Shown here piece after piece: positions 16,694 to 25,422 of a stretch of DNA of 39,616 nucleotides. The notes under the pieces are model-generated. The model was not told the DNA's origin and ran no database searches. It worked only from the letters and a program-made list of their open reading frames with translations. The position numbers were made by a program, and so were the translations under genes. The DNA lies in contig JBBTBY010000088.1 of assembly GCA_038043445.1 (NCBI GenBank), positions 1 through 39,616 on the forward strand, read 5' to 3'. The DNA comes from Spirochaetota bacterium (GTDB taxonomy: Bacteria; Spirochaetota; Brachyspiria; Brachyspirales; JACRPF01). The first letter of the stretch is position 1. Each line of letters begins with the position of its first letter.

Positions 16694-17812
16694 ATGACGC
16701 ACAAGGAACGGTTCATTGCTACCGTCGAGCGGAGGCCAGTCGATCGCCCCGCGTCATGGCTGGGGCTTCCGGTTGCGGGCGCGCTCCCCGCGCTGTATCG
16801 CCAGTTCGGCGTGAAGGACATCATCGGTCTTAAGTCCGCCATCAATGATGATGTGTGGCCGGTGGAGGTGCCCTACGATGACCCGCCGGCGGATCACATC
16901 GCCTGCGCGTTCAACTTCGCCGTCGATACGGCGGCATACGAAGAACGCACGCTCACTGCGCGCGGATTTTTTGCCGACAGAACTGATGTGCGCGATGTGG
17001 CGAAATTCACATGGCCCGACCCCGCCGAACATATGAGTACGGCTGCCTGCAAGGCCGCGCTCGCCGATGTGCCTCCCGGCTATGCCGTCATGGGCATACT
17101 CTGGTCGGCGCATTTCCAGGACACCTGCGCTGCGTTCGGCATGGAGAACGCGCTCATGACCATGCTCACCGAACCACGGATGTTCAAAGCCGTGGACGAC
17201 CGCGTAACGGAATTCTATCTGACCGCCAATAAGATATTCTTCGAAGCGACGATAGGGAGGCTTGATGCGGTGCTCATCGGCAATGATCTCGGCAGTCAGA
17301 CCGGCCTCATGCTCTCGCCGGAAATGATACGCGAACATGTGCTCCCGAACGCAAAGCGTCTTATCGCCCAGGCGAAGTCATACGGCGTGAAAGTGGTGTA
17401 TCATTCCTGCGGTTCCATCTGTCCTGTCATCGACGACCTCATCAAAGCGGGCGTCGATGTGATACATCCGATACAGGCACTTGCCGCGGGTATGTCGCCC
17501 GGCGGTCTCAAAGATTCATACGGCACGAGAACTGCTTTCTGCGGCGGTGTCGATGCGCAGGAGCTTCTCGTGCGCGGCACGCCGGATGCTGTCACCGCGA
17601 AGGTGCGTGAGCTTAAGGCGATATTCCCGACGGGGCTTGTGATATCACCGAGCCATGAGGCGATACTGCCGGACATAGCGCCGGCGAACATAGAAGCGCT
17701 TTTTAACGAGGCAGAAAAACACTCACCCCCACCCCCGGCCCCTCCCCCTCTCTCACAGAGAAGTGAGAGAGGGGGAGGGGAGGAAAAAAACCGTAGCGAG
17801 GATCGCAAATGA
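16694..17812 (+). CDS. Uroporphyrinogen-decarboxylase-like protein with repeat-derived Pro-rich tail
   Basis: A 372-residue URO-D-superfamily protein, second in this window. AGGAG lies just before the ATG. It starts MTHKERFIATVERRPVDRPA and has the zinc-type HSCGS motif near residue 237, a likely metal-site segment FCGGVDAQELL, and the usual ending SHEAILPDIAPANIEALFNEAEK. The core ends near residue 342; the last 30 residues (Pro-rich, then Arg, Gly and Glu) are translated from a perfect 18-bp hairpin repeat and flank, and are not part of the fold. Its stop overlaps the next start (ATGA at 17809). In glycan operons this family has no settled function; transfer of methyl groups is a candidate. 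Confidence 0.85.
   Translation: MTHKERFIATVERRPVDRPASWLGLPVAGALPALYRQFGVKDIIGLKSAINDDVWPVEVPYDDPPADHIACAFNFAVDTAAYEERTLTARGFFADRTDVRDVAKFTWPDPAEHMSTAACKAALADVPPGYAVMGILWSAHFQDTCAAFGMENALMTMLTEPRMFKAVDDRVTEFYLTANKIFFEATIGRLDAVLIGNDLGSQTGLMLSPEMIREHVLPNAKRLIAQAKSYGVKVVYHSCGSICPVIDDLIKAGVDVIHPIQALAAGMSPGGLKDSYGTRTAFCGGVDAQELLVRGTPDAVTAKVRELKAIFPTGLVISPSHEAILPDIAPANIEALFNEAEKHSPPPPAPPPLSQRSERGGGEEKNRSEDRK
17739..17780. repeat. Perfect 18-bp inverted repeat (hairpin) inside the URO-D-like gene end
   Basis: Arms at 17739-17756 and 17763-17780 are perfectly complementary with a 6-base loop; one arm is pure C/T apart from its final AC. It is preceded by CACCCCCACCCCCGG and followed by AGGAAAAAAA. 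The sequence type matches the dispersed C-rich hairpin repeats found between genes in many bacteria. It would fold in the mRNA upstream of the GH71-like gene. Confidence 0.85.
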
Positions 17813-20800
17813 AATGTGCTCTCATTGCTCTGATCGCCGTACATGCGATTCTCGCGTCGCTTACAGCGGACGACTCCGTCGTCTTCGACGATTTCGAAAC
17901 CGGCGTCTGGAAGGAACACGCAAAGCGGACCAGTTTCGCAAAGGAAGGATCGTACGCCATGGACTGCGGGGGCGTGCGCAAGGGTAAGCCCTGGCTTGTG
18001 GCGAAAGACCTCGATCGCTTTGACGCAAGCGGGTATAAAGCGATCACGTTCTGGCTTTACAACGAGGCGGATCGCGGGAAAAAGATATTCATCACGATAT
18101 CGAGCATTCCCGACACAGAGTACGAGAAGGCGCGCGCGGATAATAAGTTCGACAGCGGCAATTATTTCCTCGCTTCCATCGACCTCAATTTCAACGGATG
18201 GCAAAAGACCGTCATTCCGTTCAATCGCTTCGCGAAGATACGATCGCCGAAGGGGTGGAACGCGCTTGACAACATACAGATATCCATGGATACACGCGAA
18301 CCGTCCACGAACGAGAGCACGAGCATCATCATCGATGATATGCACTTCATTCGCCGCACCGTACAAACCGCCGCGACGGCAAAGAACATACTCTCGCCTT
18401 CAGATGCAAGGAAACCCGTTTTCGGGTGGTTCATGCGCAGTTTCCTTCTCGATTACGATTATTCCGGGCTGCGCGACCGTCCGGTATGGGCAAGTACCGG
18501 CGATCAGGTGAAAGATCTGACGATCATGATCAACGCCGCGAAGAAAGGCGGTCTTGACGGCTTTGCCATACAGTCGAACCCGAGAAAGGTATATTTCGAC
18601 AGTACGCTCGCGCTTTGGCGCAACATGCTTCTCGCGGCGCGGCCGCTCGATCTCAAGATACTGTTCGAACTTGAGATGTACTATTCATCAAAGCAGGAAG
18701 TCATCGACTGGATCATCATGACACACCGCGAATTCGGAAAACATCCGTCGGTGTACCGCGTCAACGGCAAGCCGGTCTATCTTTTGTGGCTGCGCACATC
18801 GCAGGTGAAATTCCCGTTCAATGTTTCCCGCGGCGAGGGCAGTTTCCCCGCTGAGGACTGGAAAGATATCGTCGAGACGGTTCGCAGAGAGACTGGGAAT
18901 GATATATACCTCTTCGCGAACATGTTCGAATCATCAAAGGTGGGCGGTACCGGGTATACCGACTATGAGAAAGAGGAGCTTATGCCGCTCTGGGACGGCC
19001 TTTGGGAATTCGGGGGTCTGCACAATCTCATTATGGTGAGCGATAAGCCATGGAGCGTCGTACATGACGCGATGGAGAAATACAAGTCGGAAGCTGACGC
19101 CTTCGGTATGACCTATATCGCCGGGCTCATACCCGGTTTCTGGCGTGAGGAGGCCGGCTGGTTCGTTGATCCGAAAGGGACAGCGTACTATCGCGAGGCT
19201 TGGGAAAAGATGATTGCGCTCTCCCCCTTCGGCGTGATGATACAGTCATGGAACGACTACAGCGAAGATGCGCAGATCGGCCCCGGTGCGCGTACCGGGA
19301 ACTGTCTTTTAGAGCTCTCGCGTTATTACATCGAGAAGTACAAGGGCGTGCCGGTGACGCAGTATCCATCACCGCGCATCTGGGTCAGTCAGCCTACCGA
19401 GGTAATGCGCGGCGATATCATCTACACCGAATTCCTCGATCTGCCGTACAGGGAGGCATTGAAGCTCGCCGGCAGCTGGCAGGATGAATCGGGGAAAACG
19501 ATCTCCACGTTCGAACAGAACCTGTCGCCAGGGGAGATGCATGCGTTGACCGCGGAGCTTCCCTATGCACACTACAAGAACGCCCGTGCGGTGCGTATCA
19601 CGGCAGCGCTGACAGGAGCACGAATAAAACAGACCGTGAACACACGCTGGACCTGGATAAATCCCGTCGCCCGTTTCGATCGTTTTACCATGCGATATCT
19701 CTTCGATGATCAGATATCCTCTTCATCCGCCTCGCTCAGCGGGTCGCCGCGGGCGTTCAGTGCAACGGTCACGGGCGGCGGAAAAGCGGCGGTCACGCTC
19801 ATGCGGCGCAATGCAGCGAACAAGGGTGAAACGCCTACACGCATGGAAATGCCGCTCGCACTTCCGGCAGCGGGTGCAGCGCCGTCATACGAATGCATGA
19901 TACGCTATTTCGAATGCGACCGCCCCGAATATGAATGCTCACTCGCTCTCAGGAACGGCACGATCGTCAGTGCTGAAGCCATCGGCAGCAGGATATCGAA
20001 CCTGACCGCAGACGCATCGTCCGTGCGCTGGATATCGAGGGCGTTCGGCCGCGCCGGACTCGGCGTCAATGCAGGCTTCGACGGCATTCGCTGCACGCTG
20101 ACATCCGTCGACACAACGCTCATGATCAGGATCGGAGCGCTCTCACAAGAGCTCAGCATCAATGATCTTATCAGCTCCGGTTCACGGACATTCGCGCTCG
20201 GGCGCGACGGTTTTGTGCTGATTGAACTCTCACCGGCGCGTTCAGCCGCGCAGGATATGACGCTGCCGCTCTCACGGAATTTCACCATCCCCGCAGCGGG
20301 AAAGAAACCCGCAGACGCGTACTGGCTTGATGTAAAAACCGCCGCCGGAAATACTGCGCAATCATCGCCGGTATTCCCTCCGGTCGGGATAACATTTCCC
20401 ACCTGGTATTATGACGAAAAAGAGGGCAAAGCAGTGCCGGGGGAGATACCCTGCGACGATGCGCTCATCGGCTCGTGGGGATTTGATGAACGCGGCGGGG
20501 GGCTTGTCCTCGATACTTCCGCGTACGGGCATTACGGGAAATTCGGCGGCGTCTCGGTGACAGGATTCGGTGCGGGTGTCGGCGGATCGGATCAGTCGCC
20601 GGCTCGCGGCGAGCTGGAAGGCCGTCCGGCGCTCATATTCGACGGCGCGAAAAAGCAGTTCGTCGCCCTGCCGTTCGGCGTTCTCCCGCAGGGCTGTTTC
20701 ACGATAGGGTTCACGATGCGTTCAAAGCCGCAGATCGCTTCGCAGACGATACTCCTGCTCGGCTGGCAGCTCTCGCTCAAGTACGGTCCTGACGGAAGGC

Positions 20801-21069
20801 TTACCGCTGCTGTCGGAACGAATAACTGTAAGTCCGCGGAGCCGCTTCCCGAAGGACTATGTTCCGTGCAGGTGGTGTATGATCTGCGGTCACTTGAGAT
20901 CTATATCGATAAAAAACTTTCCGCCCGAATAGATATGCAGGGACGGCTGCCGCGGCTTTCCGGAGGACTTATCATCGGATGCGGATATGGTAATCCCGGG
21001 CCATCGGCAGAACCGTTCACCGGCGCGATATCGGCGCTCAGTATCCATGCTGCGCCCCTGCGGCCATAG
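17809..21069 (+). CDS. Secreted GH71/GH99-like glycoside hydrolase with terminal carbohydrate-binding folds
   Basis: A 1086-residue exported protein. GAGG is 7 bases upstream and the ATG overlaps the previous stop. Residues 1-20 are a signal peptide. Residues about 24-180 form a beta-sandwich (VVFDDFETGVWKEH ... IIIDDMHF) like CBM11/CIA30 domains. The barrel spans about 200-510: FGWFMRSFLLDYDY, GLDGFAIQSNP, ILFELEMYY, IPGFWREEAGW, and the typical SWNDYSEDAQIGPG. That last motif is characteristic of GH71 alpha-1,3-glucanases and the related GH99-like group. A second beta-region follows, then a C-terminal LamG domain (about 885-1080, LIGSWGFDERGGG, FDGAKKQFVALP). Substrate is uncertain. Catalytic residues are not confidently assigned. 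Confidence 0.78.
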   Translation: MKCALIALIAVHAILASLTADDSVVFDDFETGVWKEHAKRTSFAKEGSYAMDCGGVRKGKPWLVAKDLDRFDASGYKAITFWLYNEADRGKKIFITISSIPDTEYEKARADNKFDSGNYFLASIDLNFNGWQKTVIPFNRFAKIRSPKGWNALDNIQISMDTREPSTNESTSIIIDDMHFIRRTVQTAATAKNILSPSDARKPVFGWFMRSFLLDYDYSGLRDRPVWASTGDQVKDLTIMINAAKKGGLDGFAIQSNPRKVYFDSTLALWRNMLLAARPLDLKILFELEMYYSSKQEVIDWIIMTHREFGKHPSVYRVNGKPVYLLWLRTSQVKFPFNVSRGEGSFPAEDWKDIVETVRRETGNDIYLFANMFESSKVGGTGYTDYEKEELMPLWDGLWEFGGLHNLIMVSDKPWSVVHDAMEKYKSEADAFGMTYIAGLIPGFWREEAGWFVDPKGTAYYREAWEKMIALSPFGVMIQSWNDYSEDAQIGPGARTGNCLLELSRYYIEKYKGVPVTQYPSPRIWVSQPTEVMRGDIIYTEFLDLPYREALKLAGSWQDESGKTISTFEQNLSPGEMHALTAELPYAHYKNARAVRITAALTGARIKQTVNTRWTWINPVARFDRFTMRYLFDDQISSSSASLSGSPRAFSATVTGGGKAAVTLMRRNAANKGETPTRMEMPLALPAAGAAPSYECMIRYFECDRPEYECSLALRNGTIVSAEAIGSRISNLTADASSVRWISRAFGRAGLGVNAGFDGIRCTLTSVDTTLMIRIGALSQELSINDLISSGSRTFALGRDGFVLIELSPARSAAQDMTLPLSRNFTIPAAGKKPADAYWLDVKTAAGNTAQSSPVFPPVGITFPTWYYDEKEGKAVPGEIPCDDALIGSWGFDERGGGLVLDTSAYGHYGKFGGVSVTGFGAGVGGSDQSPARGELEGRPALIFDGAKKQFVALPFGVLPQGCFTIGFTMRSKPQIASQTILLLGWQLSLKYGPDGRLTAAVGTNNCKSAEPLPEGLCSVQVVYDLRSLEIYIDKKLSARIDMQGRLPRLSGGLIIGCGYGNPGPSAEPFTGAISALSIHAAPLRP

Positions 21070-21108
21070 GGATTTTTCCCGAAAGGGCAGAAAGCGGTAT
21101 CGGCTTGA

Positions 21109-22260
21109 TCAGACAAGCGCCGCATGCTCCGAGCTCGCAACGATACCGTCCGCATCGAACAGATTGAAGTAATACACCGTTGTCTGCGGCGGCAGCACTG
21201 CCGACACGCGGGAGGCGTCATCAACAGCGGGGACAGAATACCATGTTCGGTCCGTCCAGAATCCGGTCGCCCGGGTAAAATTCAATTCCGCTTTCACGAT
21301 CTTCCGCGCGCTTGAGAACGATGCCCATGCCGATGTCCTGTCATGACCCTGATCGCCGAAGACGGAAAGCGGAACGCCGCCTTTGCACAGTGCATCGGCA
21401 AAAGCATGTATCTCAGGCGGATTCTCTCCGGCCCCGCCGTGACCGTGCGGCATACGTACGCGAATTGCCAGACGCCGTTCGCCGACAGCGATGCGATACG
21501 ACTTCTGCATCGAGTCCATGGGGAAGGCGAAGTCATTCGTACCGTTCACCCACAGTACAGGCATTTCAGCTTTCGGGAGATAATGCGATGGGTCCCAGAG
21601 CGAAAACCATTGATCGAGTCGAGGCTTATCCCTGTCATTGCGCAGTTGAGCCCCGAGGCCGACCGATGTGCCGTCGAGAAAACCGCAGCCGTATACCGGT
21701 GCCGCGAACGCGAATCGGGCATCGACCCCGGCCGCCATGCAGGTGAGATATCCTCCCCATGAAACGCCGGTAATGCCGATGCGCGTCGGATCTATTTCGG
21801 GGAATGACCGCAGAAGCGAGGCGGCGAGCACGACCGAGCTTACCGCATGGAACGGCCATTGATCGTGCGCCGGCAGTTCGGGAAAAAATGATGCGTCATC
21901 GAGCCCCCATCCGCGCGGGCCCGAATGCTCATGACGCGGCCAGGGATTGCGTGAATAGGGCGATGTATGCCATGCGGGAACACCGCCGCAGGTATCCATT
22001 GCGAGAGCGGCATATCCGCGCGAATTCCAGAGCCGTACCCAATCCGCGAACGCTGTCCCGCCGCCGCCGTGAACGAGGACAATAGCGGGGAGTTTTTCAT
22101 CCGTTGCATGTGTCGGTGCGCCGTACCACGCGAAAACGCGCGTCGGTCTTCCGTTCCATGGCATGCCTTCATAGAACAGCGATGTGACGCCGTCGGCTTC
22201 AAAACCGGGTGCAGGGAACGTTTTTGGAGCATTGAATATCTCGCGAGGGAGATCGATCAT
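21109..22260 (-). CDS. Acetyl-xylan-esterase-like alpha/beta hydrolase
   Basis: A 383-residue hydrolase with GGAGG 6 bases before the ATG at 22260. AIVLVHGGGGTAF is the oxyanion-hole strand, GVSWGGY holds nucleophile S167, NGTNDFAFP the likely acid and MPHGHGG the catalytic His. This order and the large lid (PRGWGLDD region) fit the acetyl-xylan-esterase/dienelactone group. No signal peptide is evident, so it may act on imported, acylated oligosaccharides. It is the last gene of the operon starting at the IclR gene, 51 bases after the activase gene, and converges with the GH71-like gene (39-base gap without a clear terminator). Confidence 0.85.
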   Translation of the reverse strand: MIDLPREIFNAPKTFPAPGFEADGVTSLFYEGMPWNGRPTRVFAWYGAPTHATDEKLPAIVLVHGGGGTAFADWVRLWNSRGYAALAMDTCGGVPAWHTSPYSRNPWPRHEHSGPRGWGLDDASFFPELPAHDQWPFHAVSSVVLAASLLRSFPEIDPTRIGITGVSWGGYLTCMAAGVDARFAFAAPVYGCGFLDGTSVGLGAQLRNDRDKPRLDQWFSLWDPSHYLPKAEMPVLWVNGTNDFAFPMDSMQKSYRIAVGERRLAIRVRMPHGHGGAGENPPEIHAFADALCKGGVPLSVFGDQGHDRTSAWASFSSARKIVKAELNFTRATGFWTDRTWYSVPAVDDASRVSAVLPPQTTVYYFNLFDADGIVASSEHAALV

Positions 22261-22311
22261 GTGTTCCTCCGGAGAGATCGTGCGGTAATCCTATATCCCA
22301 ACGGGCAAAAA

Positions 22312-23214
22312 TCAATTCTGTTCCCCGACAGGCAGGCCGTGATCGATAAATATCCGCGTGAGATCATCGATATGTTCCTGTGTCGGAGCGGCAAGATGCG
22401 AAAGCGGATAGGTAAGCCCGAGCGATCCATATTTTCCCGAGGCGATAGTATGATACGGCATGAGCTCCACGCGTGTGACGGCAGAAAGGCCCGCTATCGC
22501 ATCGGCGATAGCGCTCATCTCCTCTCTGCTGTCATTCACGCCCGGTATCGTCGGTATCCGTATCCATACCGCGGTTTTCATCACACCGAGTTTTCGGAGG
22601 TTCTCACGTATGCGTTTATTGCTTACGCCGGTGAACTGCTTGTGCTTTTCATCATCGATGATCTTGACGTCATAGAGAAAGAGGTCCGTATACGGCAGTA
22701 CCGACTCGAATGTCGCCCACGGCACATTTCCCGCAGTATCGATCACGGTATGAAGGCCCCCCGCCTTGCTTCGCTTCAACAGCTCGAGTACAAATTCACG
22801 CTGCACAAGCGCCTCGCCCCCGGAGAAGGTAACGCCGCCTTGTGATCGCTCATAGAACGGGGCGTCCTTCATCACCTCGGTCATTATCTCATCCGCTGTC
22901 ATGCACTTTCCCGCCATCACGAGCGCTTCAGCGTAACAGACCTCTACGCATTTGCCGCAGCGCGTGCACAGCTCGCGGATAAACACATGCTTCCCGTCCT
23001 CCATGCGCTGTGCGTTGACCGGACACACCTTTGCGCAATTGCCGCAGGCGATGCACTTATGCGGGAAATACTGGAGCTCACGCTGCGCCGATATCGATTC
23101 CGGATTGTGGCACCACATGCATTTGAGATCGCAGCCTTTGAGAAATACCGTCGTGCGGATGCCGGGGCCGTCGTGGATGGAGAAGCGCTGAATGTTGAAT
23201 ACGATGCCTTCCAT
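22312..23214 (-). CDS. Glycyl-radical-enzyme activating enzyme (radical SAM)
   Basis: A 300-residue radical SAM protein that would install the glycyl radical on the enzyme encoded 8 bases upstream. The N-terminal cluster motif is C28-x3-C32-x2-C35 in KGCDLKCMWCHNPES. Two extra 4Fe-4S motifs follow: CIACGNCAKVC (54-64) and CTRCGKCVEVC (83-93), an insert found in activases of eliminase-type glycyl radical enzymes but absent from the pyruvate formate-lyase activase. GGVTFSGGE is the SAM-binding strand. No obvious ribosome-binding site precedes the ATG, so translation is probably coupled to the upstream gene. Oxygen-sensitive, so anaerobic metabolism is implied. Confidence 0.93.
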   Translation of the reverse strand: MEGIVFNIQRFSIHDGPGIRTTVFLKGCDLKCMWCHNPESISAQRELQYFPHKCIACGNCAKVCPVNAQRMEDGKHVFIRELCTRCGKCVEVCYAEALVMAGKCMTADEIMTEVMKDAPFYERSQGGVTFSGGEALVQREFVLELLKRSKAGGLHTVIDTAGNVPWATFESVLPYTDLFLYDVKIIDDEKHKQFTGVSNKRIRENLRKLGVMKTAVWIRIPTIPGVNDSREEMSAIADAIAGLSAVTRVELMPYHTIASGKYGSLGLTYPLSHLAAPTQEHIDDLTRIFIDHGLPVGEQN

Positions 23215-23222
23215 GGCAGCAA

Positions 23223-25403
23223 TTATACGCTGTGCGCCGTGCGTTTCAATACCTCTTCCTTGAGCTCCCGCGTAAGCCGGTTGAAGTATTCCGTATATCC
23301 GCCGATGCGGACGACGAGACTTTCATAATTTTCCGGGTGATCGATAGCGTCCTTGAGCGCCTTTTCATCGACGACCGTGAACTGTATCTGCAGTCCGCCG
23401 AGATCGAAGTAGGTTTGAATGAGCGTTTTCAGTTTCTCGCGTGTTTCAGGCGTTTCGAACACGACCTTCGGCAGACGCATGTTGAGCACAAGCGTCCCGA
23501 TAGCCTTGTATTGAGGGAGTTTTGCCACCGAGAGGAGCATCGATGTAGGCCCGTCACGATCAGTCCCCTGCATCGGTCCGATGGAATCCGCGATGGGGGA
23601 TGAGCGCGTGCGCCCGTCGGGCGTTGCATCGACATCGCGGCCCTCATTAGCAAAGGTAACGAACATGAGGCATGCGGGAAGGAAAAAACCGTTACCCCGC
23701 CGGCATTTCCTCGCGGTGATGCGTTCGAACACAATGCCGGCTATGTCCTCTGCGAGCGCATCCACGGAACGATTATTGTTCCCGAATTTCTCAAGATGTT
23801 TTATCTGTGCAAGAATATCGTCATGGCCGCGCCAGTCATCGGCAAGCATCGCGGAAAATGAGCTCTTTGTAACGCCGAGCTCGCCGTCGAACACCTTTTG
23901 TATGACGAAAAGCGAGTTGACCGCGTTCGCAAGCCCGCCGACGTTCACCACGCTCCCGTTGTACCGAGCACCGCCGGCATTGTACTCAACGCCCCGATCG
24001 ATACAGTCGTCGATGAAGAGTGTTCGTATCGGCAGCGGGCGGAACCGCAGCTTGTATTCCTGATTGAGATTTACCTCATCGATCATTTCATCGATGTTCA
24101 ATACGATATCATCCTTGAACCGCCGCGAGAAATCCTCGAACGACGCGGAATCGTGAAGGGATGACTTTGTCGTGCCGTCGAGCACCTCGATGAGATTTAT
24201 GCCGGCATCGAGCGAGCCGACATTCGAAAGCCCATGGAACATGAGCTCCGTGCAGCCGCCGTAGGCGAATTCGCTCGCATCTTTCCCTTTTACACCGGTG
24301 AACTTCGGTATCGACTTTGCGTATGCTTCTTCATTATAGAGCGCCGGATTCCCCGCGCCGCTGTTGATGGTATCGAACACGCGTTCCCAAACCGCGGGGG
24401 GCATATCCTTCCGGACACGTATTCCGGCATTCGGACGCCGAAAGCCGCCGAGCGTTTCAAGACAGAGATCGGTGAATTCATTGTACGCCGGCTTCCCTTT
24501 ATCATCGCTGCCGCCGAGTATCATATGCCAGCCGCTGTTGGCATCCATGTTCTTCCAGAATTCGACGAGCAGCCGTTTCACCTCCTCGTCGGTTATCGCG
24601 CCGCGTTCTCTATCCGCTTTGTAATACGGATACATGAATTGATCGAAGCGGCCGATGGAATCGGTGCCGTCGACATACCATAGAAAATTGAAAGCGACCA
24701 TCGCCTCATAGAATGAACGCGCCGGCTTCACCGGCATCTGTTCGAATGCGACAGCGAGCGTTCTCCCTTCATCGGAGGATGCCGATGCTATCGCATCGCG
24801 GCATTTTGCATGCAGTATGATGAGCCCGTCAAGGGCATCGAGCAGTGCGTTATAGAACAAGGGGGCATCCCTCGACTCACTTCGGCTTCGCTCAGTGCGA
24901 GCCGCTCGGGAACCATGCCCCCTTGTTCCCCGCGTATGCTGCTCGATGCGCGTTCGATATCCTTCCAGCCCCTCGGCAAGCACACGCCCGTAGTTGATGA
25001 TAGAATGTGTATACCCGCCTCCACCGGTCTTGAATTTTGTGGACATGGGATTGACTGAATAGGTACGCACATCGCCGACAATCCCTCCGAGGATCTGGCG
25101 TTCCGCCGTATCGTTCGATGCATTCGCTAATTCCGTCAGCGTGGGTTCGACACCGATAAGGCCGGATGAATAGTCATATCTGACAGCCTGTTTTGGAATG
25201 AGATTCCAGAGATTGCAGCCGCCGTTCGGGAAAAGCGCGGTGCCGGAATATATGGGGGGCGCGGCGTTCTCGCAGTACCTCCTTAGCGCGCGGGCGGTGC
25301 GGGCGAATATCGGTGCGTTCTTCTCCTCGTAGAAGCCGGCAAGTGTGTGCTGGTTGAGGCGTTTTAGAATACTGCTTTCCAAAGAAACCGATGGTATGCT
25401 CAT
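23223..25403 (-). CDS. Glycyl radical enzyme of unknown specificity, with in-frame repeat insertion
   Basis: A 726-residue member of the pyruvate formate-lyase/glycerol dehydratase superfamily. GGAGATACGC lies before the ATG at 25403. The C-terminal radical loop VRIGGYTEYF has the radical Gly at 702. The thiyl Cys is C384 in YGGCTELMFHG, and E386 gives the C-x-E arrangement of dehydratases and C-X lyases rather than the CC of pyruvate formate-lyase. SNVGSLDAGINL follows. It is shorter than glycerol dehydratase (about 790) and belongs to a branch annotated only as pyruvate formate lyase family. Residues about 160-183 come from a 72-bp inverted-repeat element and are Arg/Ser-rich. Context: sulfatase, glycosidase, activase and esterase. 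Substrate could be a sugar, deoxysugar or substituent; this is inference. Confidence 0.9.
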   Translation of the reverse strand: MSIPSVSLESSILKRLNQHTLAGFYEEKNAPIFARTARALRRYCENAAPPIYSGTALFPNGGCNLWNLIPKQAVRYDYSSGLIGVEPTLTELANASNDTAERQILGGIVGDVRTYSVNPMSTKFKTGGGGYTHSIINYGRVLAEGLEGYRTRIEQHTRGTRGHGSRAARTERSRSESRDAPLFYNALLDALDGLIILHAKCRDAIASASSDEGRTLAVAFEQMPVKPARSFYEAMVAFNFLWYVDGTDSIGRFDQFMYPYYKADRERGAITDEEVKRLLVEFWKNMDANSGWHMILGGSDDKGKPAYNEFTDLCLETLGGFRRPNAGIRVRKDMPPAVWERVFDTINSGAGNPALYNEEAYAKSIPKFTGVKGKDASEFAYGGCTELMFHGLSNVGSLDAGINLIEVLDGTTKSSLHDSASFEDFSRRFKDDIVLNIDEMIDEVNLNQEYKLRFRPLPIRTLFIDDCIDRGVEYNAGGARYNGSVVNVGGLANAVNSLFVIQKVFDGELGVTKSSFSAMLADDWRGHDDILAQIKHLEKFGNNNRSVDALAEDIAGIVFERITARKCRRGNGFFLPACLMFVTFANEGRDVDATPDGRTRSSPIADSIGPMQGTDRDGPTSMLLSVAKLPQYKAIGTLVLNMRLPKVVFETPETREKLKTLIQTYFDLGGLQIQFTVVDEKALKDAIDHPENYESLVVRIGGYTEYFNRLTRELKEEVLKRTAHSV
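24856..24927. repeat. 72-bp inverted-repeat element inserted in frame in the glycyl radical enzyme gene
   Basis: Ends are perfect 13-bp inverted repeats: AACAAGGGGGCAT at 24856-24868 and its complement at 24915-24927. The inside contains a second imperfect palindrome (CTTCGGCTTCG, GAGCCGCTCGG). Length is 24 codons exactly, so the reading frame is preserved. It looks like a small non-autonomous mobile or dispersed repeat; the ends share AACAAGGGG with the palindrome at 38962-38987. Confidence 0.7.
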
Positions 25404-25422
25404 GCGTATCTCCAGGATTGTT

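Noticed and set aside
21070-21108. Bidirectional terminator between the convergent GH71-like and esterase genes
   Set aside because: Only a 3-bp CCC/GGG stem is present, too weak to call.
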